From an uncultured Spirochaetales bacterium (lineage in GTDB: Bacteria > Spirochaetota > Spirochaetia > Sphaerochaetales > Sphaerochaetaceae), in the NCBI GenBank assembly GCA_934277975.1, contig CAKQWE010000012.1:1-17979 (forward strand): a DNA stretch of 17,979 nt. The letters run 5' to 3'. Under the pieces are notes generated by a model. It saw only the letters and a program-made list of their open reading frames with translations, searched no databases and had not been told where the DNA came from. The position numbers and the translations under genes were made by a program. Below, piece by piece: positions 1 through 7,001 of the stretch (the first letter of the stretch is position 1; each line of letters starts with the position of its first letter).

Positions 1-25
1 TCCCGCATCCGTCGTGCATGCCCAT

Positions 26-101
26 TGTCCGCTTTTGGAAAGAATCTCGAAATGCGGACAGTTTTTTGTCCGCTTTTTTGAAAAAAACGAAAATGCGGAC
101 A
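26..101. repeat. Two tandem copies of a palindrome-bounded repeat
   Basis: Each unit begins with TGTCCGCTTTT and ends with GAAATGCGGACA or GAAAATGCGGACA. TGTCCGC occurs at 26-32 and 67-73, and its reverse complement GCGGACA at 54-60 and 95-101. The units start 41 bp apart and their interiors differ in sequence. Because the arms alternate, either each unit can fold by itself or the right arm of unit 1 can pair with the left arm of unit 2. The flanks also resemble each other: TCCCGCA occurs at 1-7 and again at 102-108. This suggests a dispersed genomic repeat, but one window cannot show that. Confidence 0.75.
54..79 (+). terminator. Possible intrinsic terminator inside the repeat pair
   Basis: GCGGACA (54-60), a 6-nt loop and TGTCCGC (67-73) form a 7-bp GC-rich stem followed directly by six T residues (74-79). 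It would stop plus-strand transcription arriving from before the window. The same bases can pair differently within the repeat units, so this may be incidental. Confidence 0.35.
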
Positions 102-242
102 TCCCGCACATTTGCAAACGCTACAAACGCATTGAATTCATCGAAACGCACTTTTGCGTCAGTCTCATGTGAACGTGAGCCTTCCTAAATCAAGGATTGA
201 TTAAACTGCATTGGTGGTAGTAGGTGTAGTAGGCTTAGCGAG

Positions 243-271
243 CATTGTGGACTCAATCATTGTGGACTCAA
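243..271. repeat. 15-bp tandem duplication
   Basis: CATTGTGGACTCAA occurs at 243-256 and 258-271. The 15-bp period is broken only in the last base of the unit (T versus C). It lies in the gene-free stretch just beyond the 3' end of the ABC importer operon. No function is evident; replication slippage is the simplest origin. Confidence 0.8.
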
Positions 272-317
272 CGGATGTTGAGGACGGTCCAATTCCTCCA
301 TTTTAGTTAAATGGCCT

Positions 318-1103
318 TTAGATTTCATCTTCAGGGACCATGGTGAAGGATTTGCTTCCGTATTTGAATATTCGTACATTGCCGTAGATTGCCCTCATGC
401 ATTCTTCCAACTCTTCCAGGTTGGTGCTTCCAACGGAGATGTTCCTTATTATTCTTCCATCCTTCATGGCAAGGATTCTGTCTGCGTATCTAAGTGCATA
501 TTCAGGCGCATGCATCGTTAGAAGCGCTGTCTTTGAGCTTTTCTTGACAGCTGCTGCAATGCGTTCCAACAATAGTATTCTGTTTCTGTAGTCCAGTGCG
601 CTTTCAGGTTCGTCCATAAGCATTATGGGTGAGGCTTGGATTAGAGAACGTACAAGTACTCCAAGTTGCTTTTGCCCTTCGCTCAATGAATTGAAGGGCT
701 CATTTGTTTTGTCTTCAAGCGATACCGATGCAATGCCTTGGATGGCGGCTTCTTTCTCAGCTTTGCTTGGCTGTGAAAGAAGGGGAAGGTATGCATTGTA
801 TCCCATAAGTACCATATCAAGTAGGGTCAATCCTTCTGGGGACCCTGGACGCTGAGATGTGTATGATACAAGCTTGGCACGTTCTTTTTCTCCAAGTGAT
901 AACAGATTCCTTCCCTTTACTTCAACCGTTCCTGAAAAAGGTTTGATCAAACCAGCCAAAGTCCTAAGCAAAGTCGTTTTTCCTGAACCATTGAGTCCTA
1001 GAAGGACTGCGAGTTCTCCTTTTTCAAGTGAAAAAGAAACATCCTTTATGACGGTTTTCCTCTCATATCCTGCCGTTAGGTTGTTTACTGTTATGTCAAT
1101 CAT
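318..1103 (-). CDS. Iron/haem/B12-type ABC transporter, ATP-binding protein (FecE/BtuD family)
   Basis: This is the cytoplasmic ATPase of an ABC importer, powering the FecCD-type permease encoded just upstream. It has 261 residues, normal for the family. Visible motifs are Walker A GLNGSGKT (about 36-43), a Q-loop in SYTSQRP, a signature LSEGQ (about 140-144, E replacing the usual first G), Walker B MLMDEP (about 161-166) and the H-loop histidine near 198 in LLTMHAPEYA. I chose the start at 1103 because an AAGGA lies 8 nt upstream and it gives an 8-nt overlap with the permease stop. An in-frame ATG at 1112 would add only three residues. The gene is third in a three-gene operon. Substrate cannot be read from the ATPase: ferric siderophore, haem and cobalamin are all possible. 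Confidence 0.93.
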   Translation of the reverse strand: MIDITVNNLTAGYERKTVIKDVSFSLEKGELAVLLGLNGSGKTTLLRTLAGLIKPFSGTVEVKGRNLLSLGEKERAKLVSYTSQRPGSPEGLTLLDMVLMGYNAYLPLLSQPSKAEKEAAIQGIASVSLEDKTNEPFNSLSEGQKQLGVLVRSLIQASPIMLMDEPESALDYRNRILLLERIAAAVKKSSKTALLTMHAPEYALRYADRILAMKDGRIIRNISVGSTNLEELEECMRAIYGNVRIFKYGSKSFTMVPEDEI

Positions 1104-2097
1104 GGCAGTCATCCTTTTTTCTAAGCATGAGGCTGATCAGGACAGGAAGTCCTATGATTGTTGTTGGAATTGATATTGGAAGCTCTGAAGTTGAAATCGT
1201 CCTTGCCAAGATATCTGAGAATACCATGAGGATGGCACCTGTCTCCATTGATAGAACGAAGTATGACGACCGTTTTCTTTTCAGTATAAGATATGCGATA
1301 TGCGGTGAAATCAGGCCAACGAAAGCTATGAGTCCTGTAACGGAGACTATAGCGGATACCAGAAGGGTCGATAGAAGCAGAATGCATATCCGTATGAACC
1401 TAAGGTTCACTCCTAGCGATCTTGCCTCGTCGTCTCCAATTGAAAGAATCTGGATTTGTCGTCTGAAAAGGAGAAGACCAACGATTCCAATCAAGCAGAA
1501 CGGCAATGTAGCCAAGACTTTGGCGCTTGTCATTGAGGCAAGGCTTCCCATTGTCCAGTACTCTATTGCCGCCAATTGGGATTCGGAGTCTGCAAAATAC
1601 TTGAGCAGCATTATCCCTGTCTTTGCCGCCGCTGAAATCACTATTCCTGCAAGGACATATGTGGATGTGTCCCTTCTGCCGGTTCCTCTCACTAGAAGAA
1701 GTACGAGCAGGACAGACATCAATGCACCAACGAATGCACCTGCAGCTACAGGCAACAGCGATGATGAGAGAATCGTTATGAAAAGGGCAGCTCCAAAGTT
1801 CGCACCTGACGATACTCCAATTATGTCAGGGGAGGCAAGCTGATTGTGGAATATGGTTTGATATACCGCCCCTGACAAAGCAAGGCCCACACCTGCCAAG
1901 ACCGCCATTAACGATCGTGGTAGGCGTAAGCCCAAAAAGACCTTCTTGGTAAGCATAGGAATGTCTTTTCCTAGAAAGATTGAGATTATCTCCTCAATTG
2001 AAATCCTGTACTGTCCTATAGCAAGGGAAAGCAAAAACAACACTAAGAGAATTACAAATGCTACTGACAGTACGAACCTTTCTCTTTTTCCAGGCAT
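1096..2097 (-). CDS. FecCD-family ABC transporter permease
   Basis: A 333-residue polytopic inner-membrane protein of the FecCD/BtuC family, which forms the homodimeric channel for siderophore, haem or cobalamin import. The family pattern is clear: a first TM near residues 8-28, then the stretch LGLRLPRSLMAVLAGVGLAL and on through GAVYQTIFHNQLASPDIIGVSSGANFG (two parts of one conserved region around 55-105). A C-terminal half follows with SVTGLIAFVGLISPHIAYLI and the late ISIPTTIIGLPVLISLML. Its ATG overlaps the stop codon of the binding-protein gene (TAATG), and no strong ribosome site precedes it, so translation is probably coupled. Its own stop overlaps the ATPase start. It has nine or ten membrane segments by eye. 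Confidence 0.94.
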   Translation of the reverse strand: MPGKRERFVLSVAFVILLVLFLLSLAIGQYRISIEEIISIFLGKDIPMLTKKVFLGLRLPRSLMAVLAGVGLALSGAVYQTIFHNQLASPDIIGVSSGANFGAALFITILSSSLLPVAAGAFVGALMSVLLVLLLVRGTGRRDTSTYVLAGIVISAAAKTGIMLLKYFADSESQLAAIEYWTMGSLASMTSAKVLATLPFCLIGIVGLLLFRRQIQILSIGDDEARSLGVNLRFIRICILLLSTLLVSAIVSVTGLIAFVGLISPHIAYLILKRKRSSYFVLSMETGAILMVFSDILARTISTSELPISIPTTIIGLPVLISLMLRKKDDCHD

Positions 2098-3146
2098 TAG
2101 AAAGATGGCGTAAAGCCATAGAATTCTTCATAGAATGCTGTGGCGGTTGTCTTGAAGTCATCCATGGAGAAAAGCTCTGGGTGAATAGTTGCTGTCATCC
2201 AAAGCACTCCAAGTATTCCCGATGGAACCGGGCTGTCACAAGCTTCAAGTCCAATTGGCATTTGATAGACACGACCTTCCTTGACGGCTGTGATTTCACT
2301 TAGGTTGCCATCTGAAAGGATGTCGTCCCTTGTGTATCCTGGATTGCCCGTAGCGAAGTTGTTCGTTGGTATTACAATGAAATCGGGGTTCATGGCTATG
2401 AGCTGTTCGTAGCTTATCTCCTTCCAACTGGATCCTTCTATTGTGTCTCCTGCGTTTCTGCCTCCAGCGGATTCGATGAGAGAGGCCTGATACATATCCT
2501 TAGGTGCTGTTGTGAGGTAGCTTGAAGTTCCTCCCATATAGACGACTGGTCTGTTCTCAACAGTCTTTGTCTGGGCTTCTATGTCTTCAAGGTGACTTCT
2601 ATAGTAGGAGATGAGTCTGCCTGCTTTCTCTTCGTTTCCCGTTGCCTTTCCAAGGATTTCAAACATGTAGAGGATCTCTTCATGGCTTTCAGGGTTCACG
2701 ACTATCGTTGGAATACCCATATCCTGGATGACATCTGCGTTGGCTTTCTGCTTGATTGGAAGAATCACGAGGTCAGGATTCGTTGCAAGACACGTCTCAA
2801 GTGCAAAGGCCTTCGCTGACCCTACATCTGCAAGGTCCATGATCTCTGGTGCCGCAGCCTTGTATATTGGACGGGCATTCGACTTGGTTTCGATTCCAAC
2901 AAGTCTGTCATCTGCATCCATGGCTATCAAAGCCGATGATGATATGTAATATCCTGAGACGATCCTCTCCGGCTTCGTTTCAATCGTTACGCTTCTTCCT
3001 GCCATGTCTGTGATTGTTACAGGAAATGCAGCCTCTGCTGTTTCTACAACATGTTCTTCTGTGGCTGGTCGTTCATTGACTGGTTGTGCAAACAGCAAAG
3101 TGCATGAAAGCAGGACCATTGTGAACATAAAAAAAAGTCTCTTCAT
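2097..3146 (-). CDS. Periplasmic substrate-binding protein of the iron/haem/B12-type ABC importer
   Basis: A 349-residue class III (FepB/BtuF-like) solute-binding protein that would deliver substrate to the FecCD permease. The N-terminus MKRLFFMFTMVLLSC is a signal peptide. Cleavage after LFA (about residue 20) seems likelier than lipidation at Cys15, because hydrophobic residues follow that cysteine. The mature part starts with the classic VTITDMAGRSVTI and PERIVS blocks, then NPDLVILP, a long central helix and the second lobe, ending FYEEFYGF. I chose the ATG at 3146 because GGAG sits 6 nt upstream and the signal peptide begins there; a longer reading to 3203 would run through the promoter and operator. 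First gene of the operon, tightly linked to the next (TAATG). Ligand unknown. Confidence 0.92.
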   Translation of the reverse strand: MKRLFFMFTMVLLSCTLLFAQPVNERPATEEHVVETAEAAFPVTITDMAGRSVTIETKPERIVSGYYISSSALIAMDADDRLVGIETKSNARPIYKAAAPEIMDLADVGSAKAFALETCLATNPDLVILPIKQKANADVIQDMGIPTIVVNPESHEEILYMFEILGKATGNEEKAGRLISYYRSHLEDIEAQTKTVENRPVVYMGGTSSYLTTAPKDMYQASLIESAGGRNAGDTIEGSSWKEISYEQLIAMNPDFIVIPTNNFATGNPGYTRDDILSDGNLSEITAVKEGRVYQMPIGLEACDSPVPSGILGVLWMTATIHPELFSMDDFKTTATAFYEEFYGFTPSF

Positions 3147-3154
3147 GACATTCT

Positions 3155-3180
3155 CCATTATATTATCAATAATATTATGG
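3155..3180. promoter_or_regulatory. 26-bp palindromic operator over the importer -10 and ribosome site
   Basis: The two halves, written 5'->3' on the minus strand as CCATAATATTAT and ATAATATAATGG, are separated by two bases. Twenty-two of the 26 positions are consistent with perfect dyad symmetry. It covers the -10 box (3172-3177) and reaches into the GGAG of the binding-protein gene (3153-3156). An AT-rich dyad with ATTAT/ATAAT arms at an iron-type importer resembles sites for Fur- or DtxR/MntR-class metalloregulators. Which regulator binds is inference; no such gene is in this window. Confidence 0.7.
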
Positions 3181-3200
3181 AAAAAGCCCAATTTAATCAA
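3172..3200 (-). promoter_or_regulatory. Sigma-70-type promoter of the ABC importer operon
   Basis: On the minus strand a -35 TTGATT (3195-3200), a 17-bp spacer and a -10 TAATAT (3172-3177) form a near-consensus promoter. Transcription would start near 3165, giving a leader of only about 20 nt before the ATG at 3146. The leader is too short for a cobalamin or other riboswitch, which favours control by a DNA-binding repressor. Confidence 0.7.
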
Positions 3201-3204
3201 CAAT

Positions 3205-3247
3205 AAAGGACCGCTACAATGATTCCAAAGTCAAGTAGCAGTCCTTT
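3205..3247 (-). terminator. Hairpin terminator after the MFS transporter gene
   Basis: Arms AAAGGACCGCTAC (3205-3217) and GTAGCAGTCCTTT (3235-3247) flank a 17-nt loop. In minus-strand RNA the single non-complementary position becomes a U-G wobble, so the 13-bp stem is unbroken, and it is followed by a U-rich run. It lies 45 nt after the MFS stop codon and just before the importer promoter. It insulates the two transcription units. Confidence 0.72.
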
Positions 3248-3291
3248 TTGTTTCAATTTTGGTTGTGTGGTTCTTGCAAAAAGGTGTCTTG

Positions 3292-4713
3292 TCAGTCCTC
3301 GCTCTCCCCCAAAGCTTCGAGGCCCTTTGCGTTTGCAACTTTGCAGGCCTTTATGTTCTTCACCAAGAAAGTGAATACCAGACAGCTTAGAACGATTAAG
3401 GACGAAGCGTAGACAGGAAGAGCTCTCCATGCACCGGTGAGGTCGAATACCAAACCAAGCAGGACTGGTGTGATTGTCTGAGCAGCCATGCTGGAAGTGT
3501 AGTAGTATCCTGTGAACTTTCCAATCTTTTTGGAAGAACAAAGCTCAACGACCATTGGGAAAGAACAGTTGTGGACAAGTGCCATTCCAAAGCCTTTGAT
3601 AGCCCACACTCCATAAAGAATGACAGGGAAGGCGTATTCGCCGTTCGAGCCTACAACGTTGCGTGTAGGGGAAACGAAGCACATTAGGACAAGTGCTGAG
3701 AATGTGATGAGAAGGCCGCTTGAAATAGTCCATTTGCGTCCAATGCGGTCTGCAATTGAACCGGCTGTTGCGAACCCTATGACCGATGCAGCACCTCCAA
3801 TAATCGTAAGGAGCATCGTTGCGCTTGAAACGGAGTTGAGGTAGTAGATGACATAGTTTCCTATGTATGTTCCAATCGCATTGTCAGCCATGAACCAGAG
3901 GAACTCGGCGCCAAGGATTGCAAGAAGCATCCTCTTGTTCGCCTTGGACATTGGTTTGTCGTCATCTATTGGAGTCTCTATTGCGGCCAGCCTTTCGCCT
4001 TCCTCCATCTCTTCCTTCATCTCCTCTTCGATCTTGTTCTCCTTTATGGTGAGGAAGAGGACCAATGCGGATACGACCATCAAAAGGGACGCGATTATGA
4101 ACGGAATCTCTATTATCCAAAGCTTTCTTGCCTGATCCTCTACGTTTATGTAGTCGCTGAGCTTGAGGAAGATTCCAAGGACGGTTGCGAATGCCCCTCC
4201 AAGATATCCCATTATGTTTATGATGCCGTTGGCCCTTGCTCTAAGAGGCTTTGGTGTGATGTCCGGCATGAGGGCTACAGCTGGGTTGCGGTACATCATC
4301 ATGAAGATGAGGACTATGGCCATCACTGCAACCATGCCCGCTATGTTGTTTTCATGGAAGAACAATGGAATGAAAGGGAAGGCTATCGCAGACACCAGCG
4401 TTCCAGCGATTATGAAAGGCATCCTCTTTCCAATTGAAGTGTGCGTCTTGTCTGAGAGGTTTCCAAAAATGGGTAGAAGGATGAGGGCTGCAAGGTTGTC
4501 GCATGCCATTATGATTCCAACTATCCACTGGACGTTGAGTATCTTTGCAGGATCTCCTGCCTTGAGTGCTGCAGACGATATTCCATACATCCTGCGTGCA
4601 AAGATATCGGTCAGAAAGGTTGGACACCATGAATCGTATACCTGCCAAAGAAGCAGTATACCAAAGAAAGCGAAACCTATGAGGCAAGTTCGCTTGCGGT
4701 TGAGCTTGAGCAT
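3292..4713 (-). CDS. MFS transporter, sugar-type (GPH/SLC45-like)
   Basis: A 473-residue, 12-TM major facilitator superfamily protein of the inner membrane. Between TM2 and TM3 it has GNLSDKTHTSIGKRMPFI (about 84-101), the typical loop of sugar:cation symporters. TM4-TM5 carry YRNPAVALMPDITP (about 141-154) and ANGIINIMGYLGG (about 161-173), which recall sucrose/maltose transporters of the GPH and SLC45 groups. A charged, acidic cytoplasmic loop (about 225-262, rich in E and K) joins the two halves, and a second GSIADRIGRKW loop lies in the C-terminal half. The start is supported by AAGGAGG 9 nt upstream. Single-gene unit with its own promoter and terminator. Substrate is inferred as a di- or oligosaccharide; drug efflux is possible but less likely given these motifs. 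Confidence 0.85.
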   Translation of the reverse strand: MLKLNRKRTCLIGFAFFGILLLWQVYDSWCPTFLTDIFARRMYGISSAALKAGDPAKILNVQWIVGIIMACDNLAALILLPIFGNLSDKTHTSIGKRMPFIIAGTLVSAIAFPFIPLFFHENNIAGMVAVMAIVLIFMMMYRNPAVALMPDITPKPLRARANGIINIMGYLGGAFATVLGIFLKLSDYINVEDQARKLWIIEIPFIIASLLMVVSALVLFLTIKENKIEEEMKEEMEEGERLAAIETPIDDDKPMSKANKRMLLAILGAEFLWFMADNAIGTYIGNYVIYYLNSVSSATMLLTIIGGAASVIGFATAGSIADRIGRKWTISSGLLITFSALVLMCFVSPTRNVVGSNGEYAFPVILYGVWAIKGFGMALVHNCSFPMVVELCSSKKIGKFTGYYYTSSMAAQTITPVLLGLVFDLTGAWRALPVYASSLIVLSCLVFTFLVKNIKACKVANAKGLEALGESED

Positions 4714-4761
4714 AATAGAAAGCCTCCTTCAGGAGCTTTTGAGAGTTTCTCCTAAACCTTT

Positions 4762-4790
4762 ATTCTATAACATAGGTGCACAATCCTCAA
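4762..4790 (-). promoter_or_regulatory. Probable promoter of the MFS transporter gene
   Basis: Minus strand: -35 TTGAGG (4785-4790), 17-bp spacer, -10 TAGAAT (4762-4767). The leader would be about 40 nt. Within it CTCCT (reverse complement of 4731-4735) can pair either with an upstream AGGAG (4749-4753) or with the ribosome site AAGGAGG (4722-4729). Confidence 0.5.
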
Positions 4791-4845
4791 TTGCAATGTT
4801 GTCAAATGGTCTTGAATCATTTGTTTTAAAAACTGGTCAAAAGTG

Positions 4846-4874
4846 TTTACATTGTTACATATTGTGGATAATAT
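4846..4874 (+). promoter_or_regulatory. Promoter of the acetyltransferase/regulator operon
   Basis: TTTACA (4846-4851), a 17-bp spacer and TAATAT (4869-4874) form a good sigma-70-type promoter, with a predicted start near 4881 and a leader of about 43 nt to the ATG at 4924. TTACAT occurs twice in it, 9 bp apart, which might be a regulator contact. It diverges from the MFS promoter. Confidence 0.65.
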
Positions 4875-4923
4875 GTTGCTCTCTATTCCAATAGTGGACG
4901 GCAACGTGTCCAAGGAGACCAAA

Positions 4924-5583
4924 ATGATTCCAAAATGGAAGATATACCCTCGAAGTCAGGGGCATAGCACTGTATATCTCAATAATGTGGTGAGCGACCC
5001 AAGCATAGAAGTGGGAGACTATACCATATACGACGACTTTGTGAACGATCCTCGGGATTTCCAAAGGAACAACGTCCTGTACCACTATCCTGAATGCAAC
5101 CATGACAAGCTGAGAATTGGCAGGTTCTGTTCCATAGCCTGTGGTGCAAAGTTCGTTTTCAACGCTGCATTCCATTCCCTCAATGGGCTTTCAACATACA
5201 CCTTCCCCATATTCTTTGAAGATTGGAACCTCCCAAGCGATGTGGCTTACATTGCAACGGCATGGGACAACAAAGGGGATATAACAATAGGAAACGATGT
5301 ATGGATAGGCTATGAAGCCGTGGTCTTTGCAGGTGTCACCATAGGAGACGGAGCCGTCATTGGGACACGTGCGGTTGTAACCAAGGACGTTCCTCCGTAC
5401 ACGATAGTAGGAGGTGTTCCTGCAAAGCCAATACGAAGGCGTTTTGACGACAGAACCATAGAAAGGTTGGAAGCCCTCAAATGGTGGGATTGGGACGAAA
5501 AGGCCGTGGCAAAGGCCGTCCCTGCAATCCAAAGCGGTGATATCGATGCCCTTGAGCTGATTGGTAGCGGGAGATGCGAATGA
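4924..5583 (+). CDS. Xenobiotic acyltransferase, hexapeptide-repeat (Vat/CatB family)
   Basis: A 219-residue left-handed beta-helix acyltransferase of the XAT group, whose known members O-acetylate streptogramin A (Vat) or chloramphenicol (CatB) using acetyl-CoA in the cytoplasm. Visible hallmarks: VLYHYPE near 51-57, DKLRIGRFCSIACGAKF (61-77) opening the hexapeptide coils, the catalytic histidine H84 in NAAFHSLNG, an active-site loop through FEDWN, then GDITIGNDVWIG (118-129), further hexapeptides to DVPPYTIVGGVPAKPIRRRF, and the C-terminal LKWWDW helix. The start at 4924 has AAGGAG 6 nt upstream and matches family length; a GTG at 4843 lies before the promoter and is rejected. It overlaps the next gene by ATGA. 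Drug specificity is not readable. Some chromosomal XATs act on unknown substrates. Confidence 0.92.
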   Translation: MIPKWKIYPRSQGHSTVYLNNVVSDPSIEVGDYTIYDDFVNDPRDFQRNNVLYHYPECNHDKLRIGRFCSIACGAKFVFNAAFHSLNGLSTYTFPIFFEDWNLPSDVAYIATAWDNKGDITIGNDVWIGYEAVVFAGVTIGDGAVIGTRAVVTKDVPPYTIVGGVPAKPIRRRFDDRTIERLEALKWWDWDEKAVAKAVPAIQSGDIDALELIGSGRCE

Positions 5584-6260
5584 GCAGGCCTGTTTTGTTG
5601 GATCCGAACAAAACCACAAGGGCTGAAGCGTTCGACCTTTGGATGGATGCTCCAAATCCAATGGTGACTTTCTTCAAAACCTTGGATGTCTCAAGGATTT
5701 TGATGGTCAGCCGCAGCAAGGGCCTTAGGTTCAATATGCTCTTGTGCTGGTGCATTGGAATGGCCGCAAGCCAGGTCAATGAGTTCTATGTCCTTCCTGT
5801 GGGAGATGATCTTCTTCAATACGACTGCATTGCAGTGAACACCATAGTAAAAAACGACAAAGGAGAGGTGAGTTCCTGCGATATCCCGTTCTCGGAAAAC
5901 CTCTCTAGGTTCAACATTGACTATCTGAGGCTTACACGGCAGGTTGCACATAGCTGCGAGAACCATGACCTTGCAGACAGTATGGTCATTGGGACATCTG
6001 CCATAGTGGACACTGAAATAGATGGCGCAGTTGGCATGAACAGCGGCATATTCAACAATCCATTCATAATTTGGGGGAGATACCGCAGTCATAGAGGTTT
6101 GTTCTCAAGGAAAAAGACCACTCTTCCAATTTCGTTTCAGTTCCACCATACCCAAATGGACGGAGCCCACGCAGGTCGTTTCCTTGAGCTTGTGCAAAGG
6201 TGCATAGAGGATCTTCCAAAACAAGTGGAAAGGGTACAAATCGAATCGAAAGCGGTGTAG
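5580..6260 (+). CDS. CatA-type chloramphenicol acetyltransferase-like protein
   Basis: A 226-residue member of the trimeric CatA fold, unrelated to the XAT fold of its neighbour; known members acetylate chloramphenicol with acetyl-CoA. The active-site block FHHTQMDGAHAGRFLELVQ (about 188-206) has the family's HHxxxDG, with H190 as expected general base and D194 as its structural partner. Upstream, PNPMVTFFKTLDVSRI and the hydrophobic LLCWCIGMAASQVNEF match the N-terminal substrate region in pattern. The ATG at 5580 is preferred: it forms ATGA with the upstream stop and has GGGAG 6 nt before it, whereas ATG 5574 abuts that GGGAG. It ends 9 nt before the response-regulator gene. Many chromosomal CatA-like proteins are not proven drug enzymes, so chloramphenicol resistance is inference. 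Confidence 0.88.
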   Translation: MSRPVLLDPNKTTRAEAFDLWMDAPNPMVTFFKTLDVSRILMVSRSKGLRFNMLLCWCIGMAASQVNEFYVLPVGDDLLQYDCIAVNTIVKNDKGEVSSCDIPFSENLSRFNIDYLRLTRQVAHSCENHDLADSMVIGTSAIVDTEIDGAVGMNSGIFNNPFIIWGRYRSHRGLFSRKKTTLPISFQFHHTQMDGAHAGRFLELVQRCIEDLPKQVERVQIESKAV

Positions 6261-6269
6261 ACTCATACT

Positions 6270-6959
6270 ATGGATACTATTCTTATAGTCGATGACGATG
6301 TGGCTATTGGCAACATGGAGCAGCTAGTCCTTGAGAAGGCCGGGTACAGTGTGCTTAGGGCCTATTCAGGGACTGAGGCTGTGCTTCTTCTGAAGGATTC
6401 GCATCCAAACCTTATCCTTTTGGATCTGATGCTTCCCGGTCTTTCAGGTGAAGAGGTGATAAAGACGGTAGGGACAAGTGCAATACCTGTAATCGTCGTA
6501 AGCGCAAAGGCAGGTATTGACGACAAGGTCAGGCTTCTCATGGATGGGGCTGTGGACTATATGACAAAACCATTCGATACGAAGGAGCTTCTTGCCCGCA
6601 TAGCCGTTCACCTGAGAAGGAACGAAGCAACCCCGGCAACGAAGGATTCAAGGGTATCGGTCTATGAATGTGGGGATGTCGTTTTGGATGAGACTTGTCG
6701 TACAGCGGAGGTTTCAGGGTGCAAGGTTTCACTTACAAGGACGGAGTACGCCATCCTCAAGCTGCTCATGAAGAATCCAGGGCAGGTGATTGCAAAATCG
6801 ACTATGCTCGACCGTATTTCAGAAGACACCCCGGACTGTACGGAAAGCTCACTCAAGACTCATATCAGCCATCTTAGAAGCAAGTTGAGAGAGGCTTCAG
6901 GAAGGGACGATGACTATGTGGAGGCTGTTTGGGGCATTGGTTTCAGGCTCAATGTCTAG
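6270..6959 (+). CDS. OmpR/PhoB-family response regulator
   Basis: A 229-residue cytoplasmic transcription factor. The receiver domain (about 1-115) has the acidic pocket D8-D10, the phosphoacceptor D52 in LILLDLMLPG, S78 in VSAK and K100 in MTKPFD. A winged-helix DNA-binding domain follows (about 128-229), with the family's SLTRTEYAILKLLMKNPGQVI, TLKTH-like SSLKTHISHLRSKL and the terminal WGIGFRL wing. It starts 9 nt after the CatA-like gene with only a weak ribosome site, so it is probably cotranscribed with both acetyltransferases. Its partner kinase is most likely the one at 8878, beyond the ABC genes. Four phased direct repeats begin 43 nt after its stop and are its likely target. Confidence 0.95.
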   Translation: MDTILIVDDDVAIGNMEQLVLEKAGYSVLRAYSGTEAVLLLKDSHPNLILLDLMLPGLSGEEVIKTVGTSAIPVIVVSAKAGIDDKVRLLMDGAVDYMTKPFDTKELLARIAVHLRRNEATPATKDSRVSVYECGDVVLDETCRTAEVSGCKVSLTRTEYAILKLLMKNPGQVIAKSTMLDRISEDTPDCTESSLKTHISHLRSKLREASGRDDDYVEAVWGIGFRLNV

Positions 6960-7001
6960 TCCCGATTCGAAAACCTGCACATGCTTTGCAGAAAACGGAA
7001 A

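Larger units (their letters stand above)
1..317. other. Gene-free 317-bp stretch carrying short repeats
   Basis: I see no credible coding region on either strand here. The stretch lies downstream of the minus-strand ABC importer operon. It contains two palindrome-bounded units at 26-101, a 15-bp tandem duplication at 243-271 and a short dyad (CCATTT / AAATGG, 298-314) just past the ATPase stop that is too weak to call a terminator with confidence. No RNA gene was recognised. Confidence 0.7.

Noticed and set aside
26..101. Short CRISPR array
   Set aside because: Only two units, repeats are palindrome ends with variable A/T-rich interiors of irregular character, and there are no cas genes.
1127..1843. 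238-codon plus-strand open frame
   Set aside because: Antisense to the FecCD permease, whose family motifs are unambiguous; no ribosome site and no recognisable domain.
3147..3200. Cobalamin riboswitch ahead of the importer operon
   Set aside because: The predicted leader is only about 20 nt, with no B12-box-like sequence.
3147..3203. Longer N-terminus for the binding protein
   Set aside because: It would be encoded by the promoter and operator and would place 19 residues before a normal signal peptide.
4163..4894. 243-codon plus-strand open frame
   Set aside because: Antisense to the MFS gene and running through the divergent promoter region; composition is a mirror of membrane codons.
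4843..4923. Longer N-terminus for the XAT gene from a GTG at 4843
   Set aside because: The GTG lies upstream of the -35/-10 pair (4846-4874), while ATG 4924 has AAGGAG at good spacing and fits family length.
5580..6260. Naming the gene catA as proven chloramphenicol resistance
   Set aside because: The catalytic motif is present, but many chromosomal CatA-like proteins have unknown substrates; sequence alone does not settle it.
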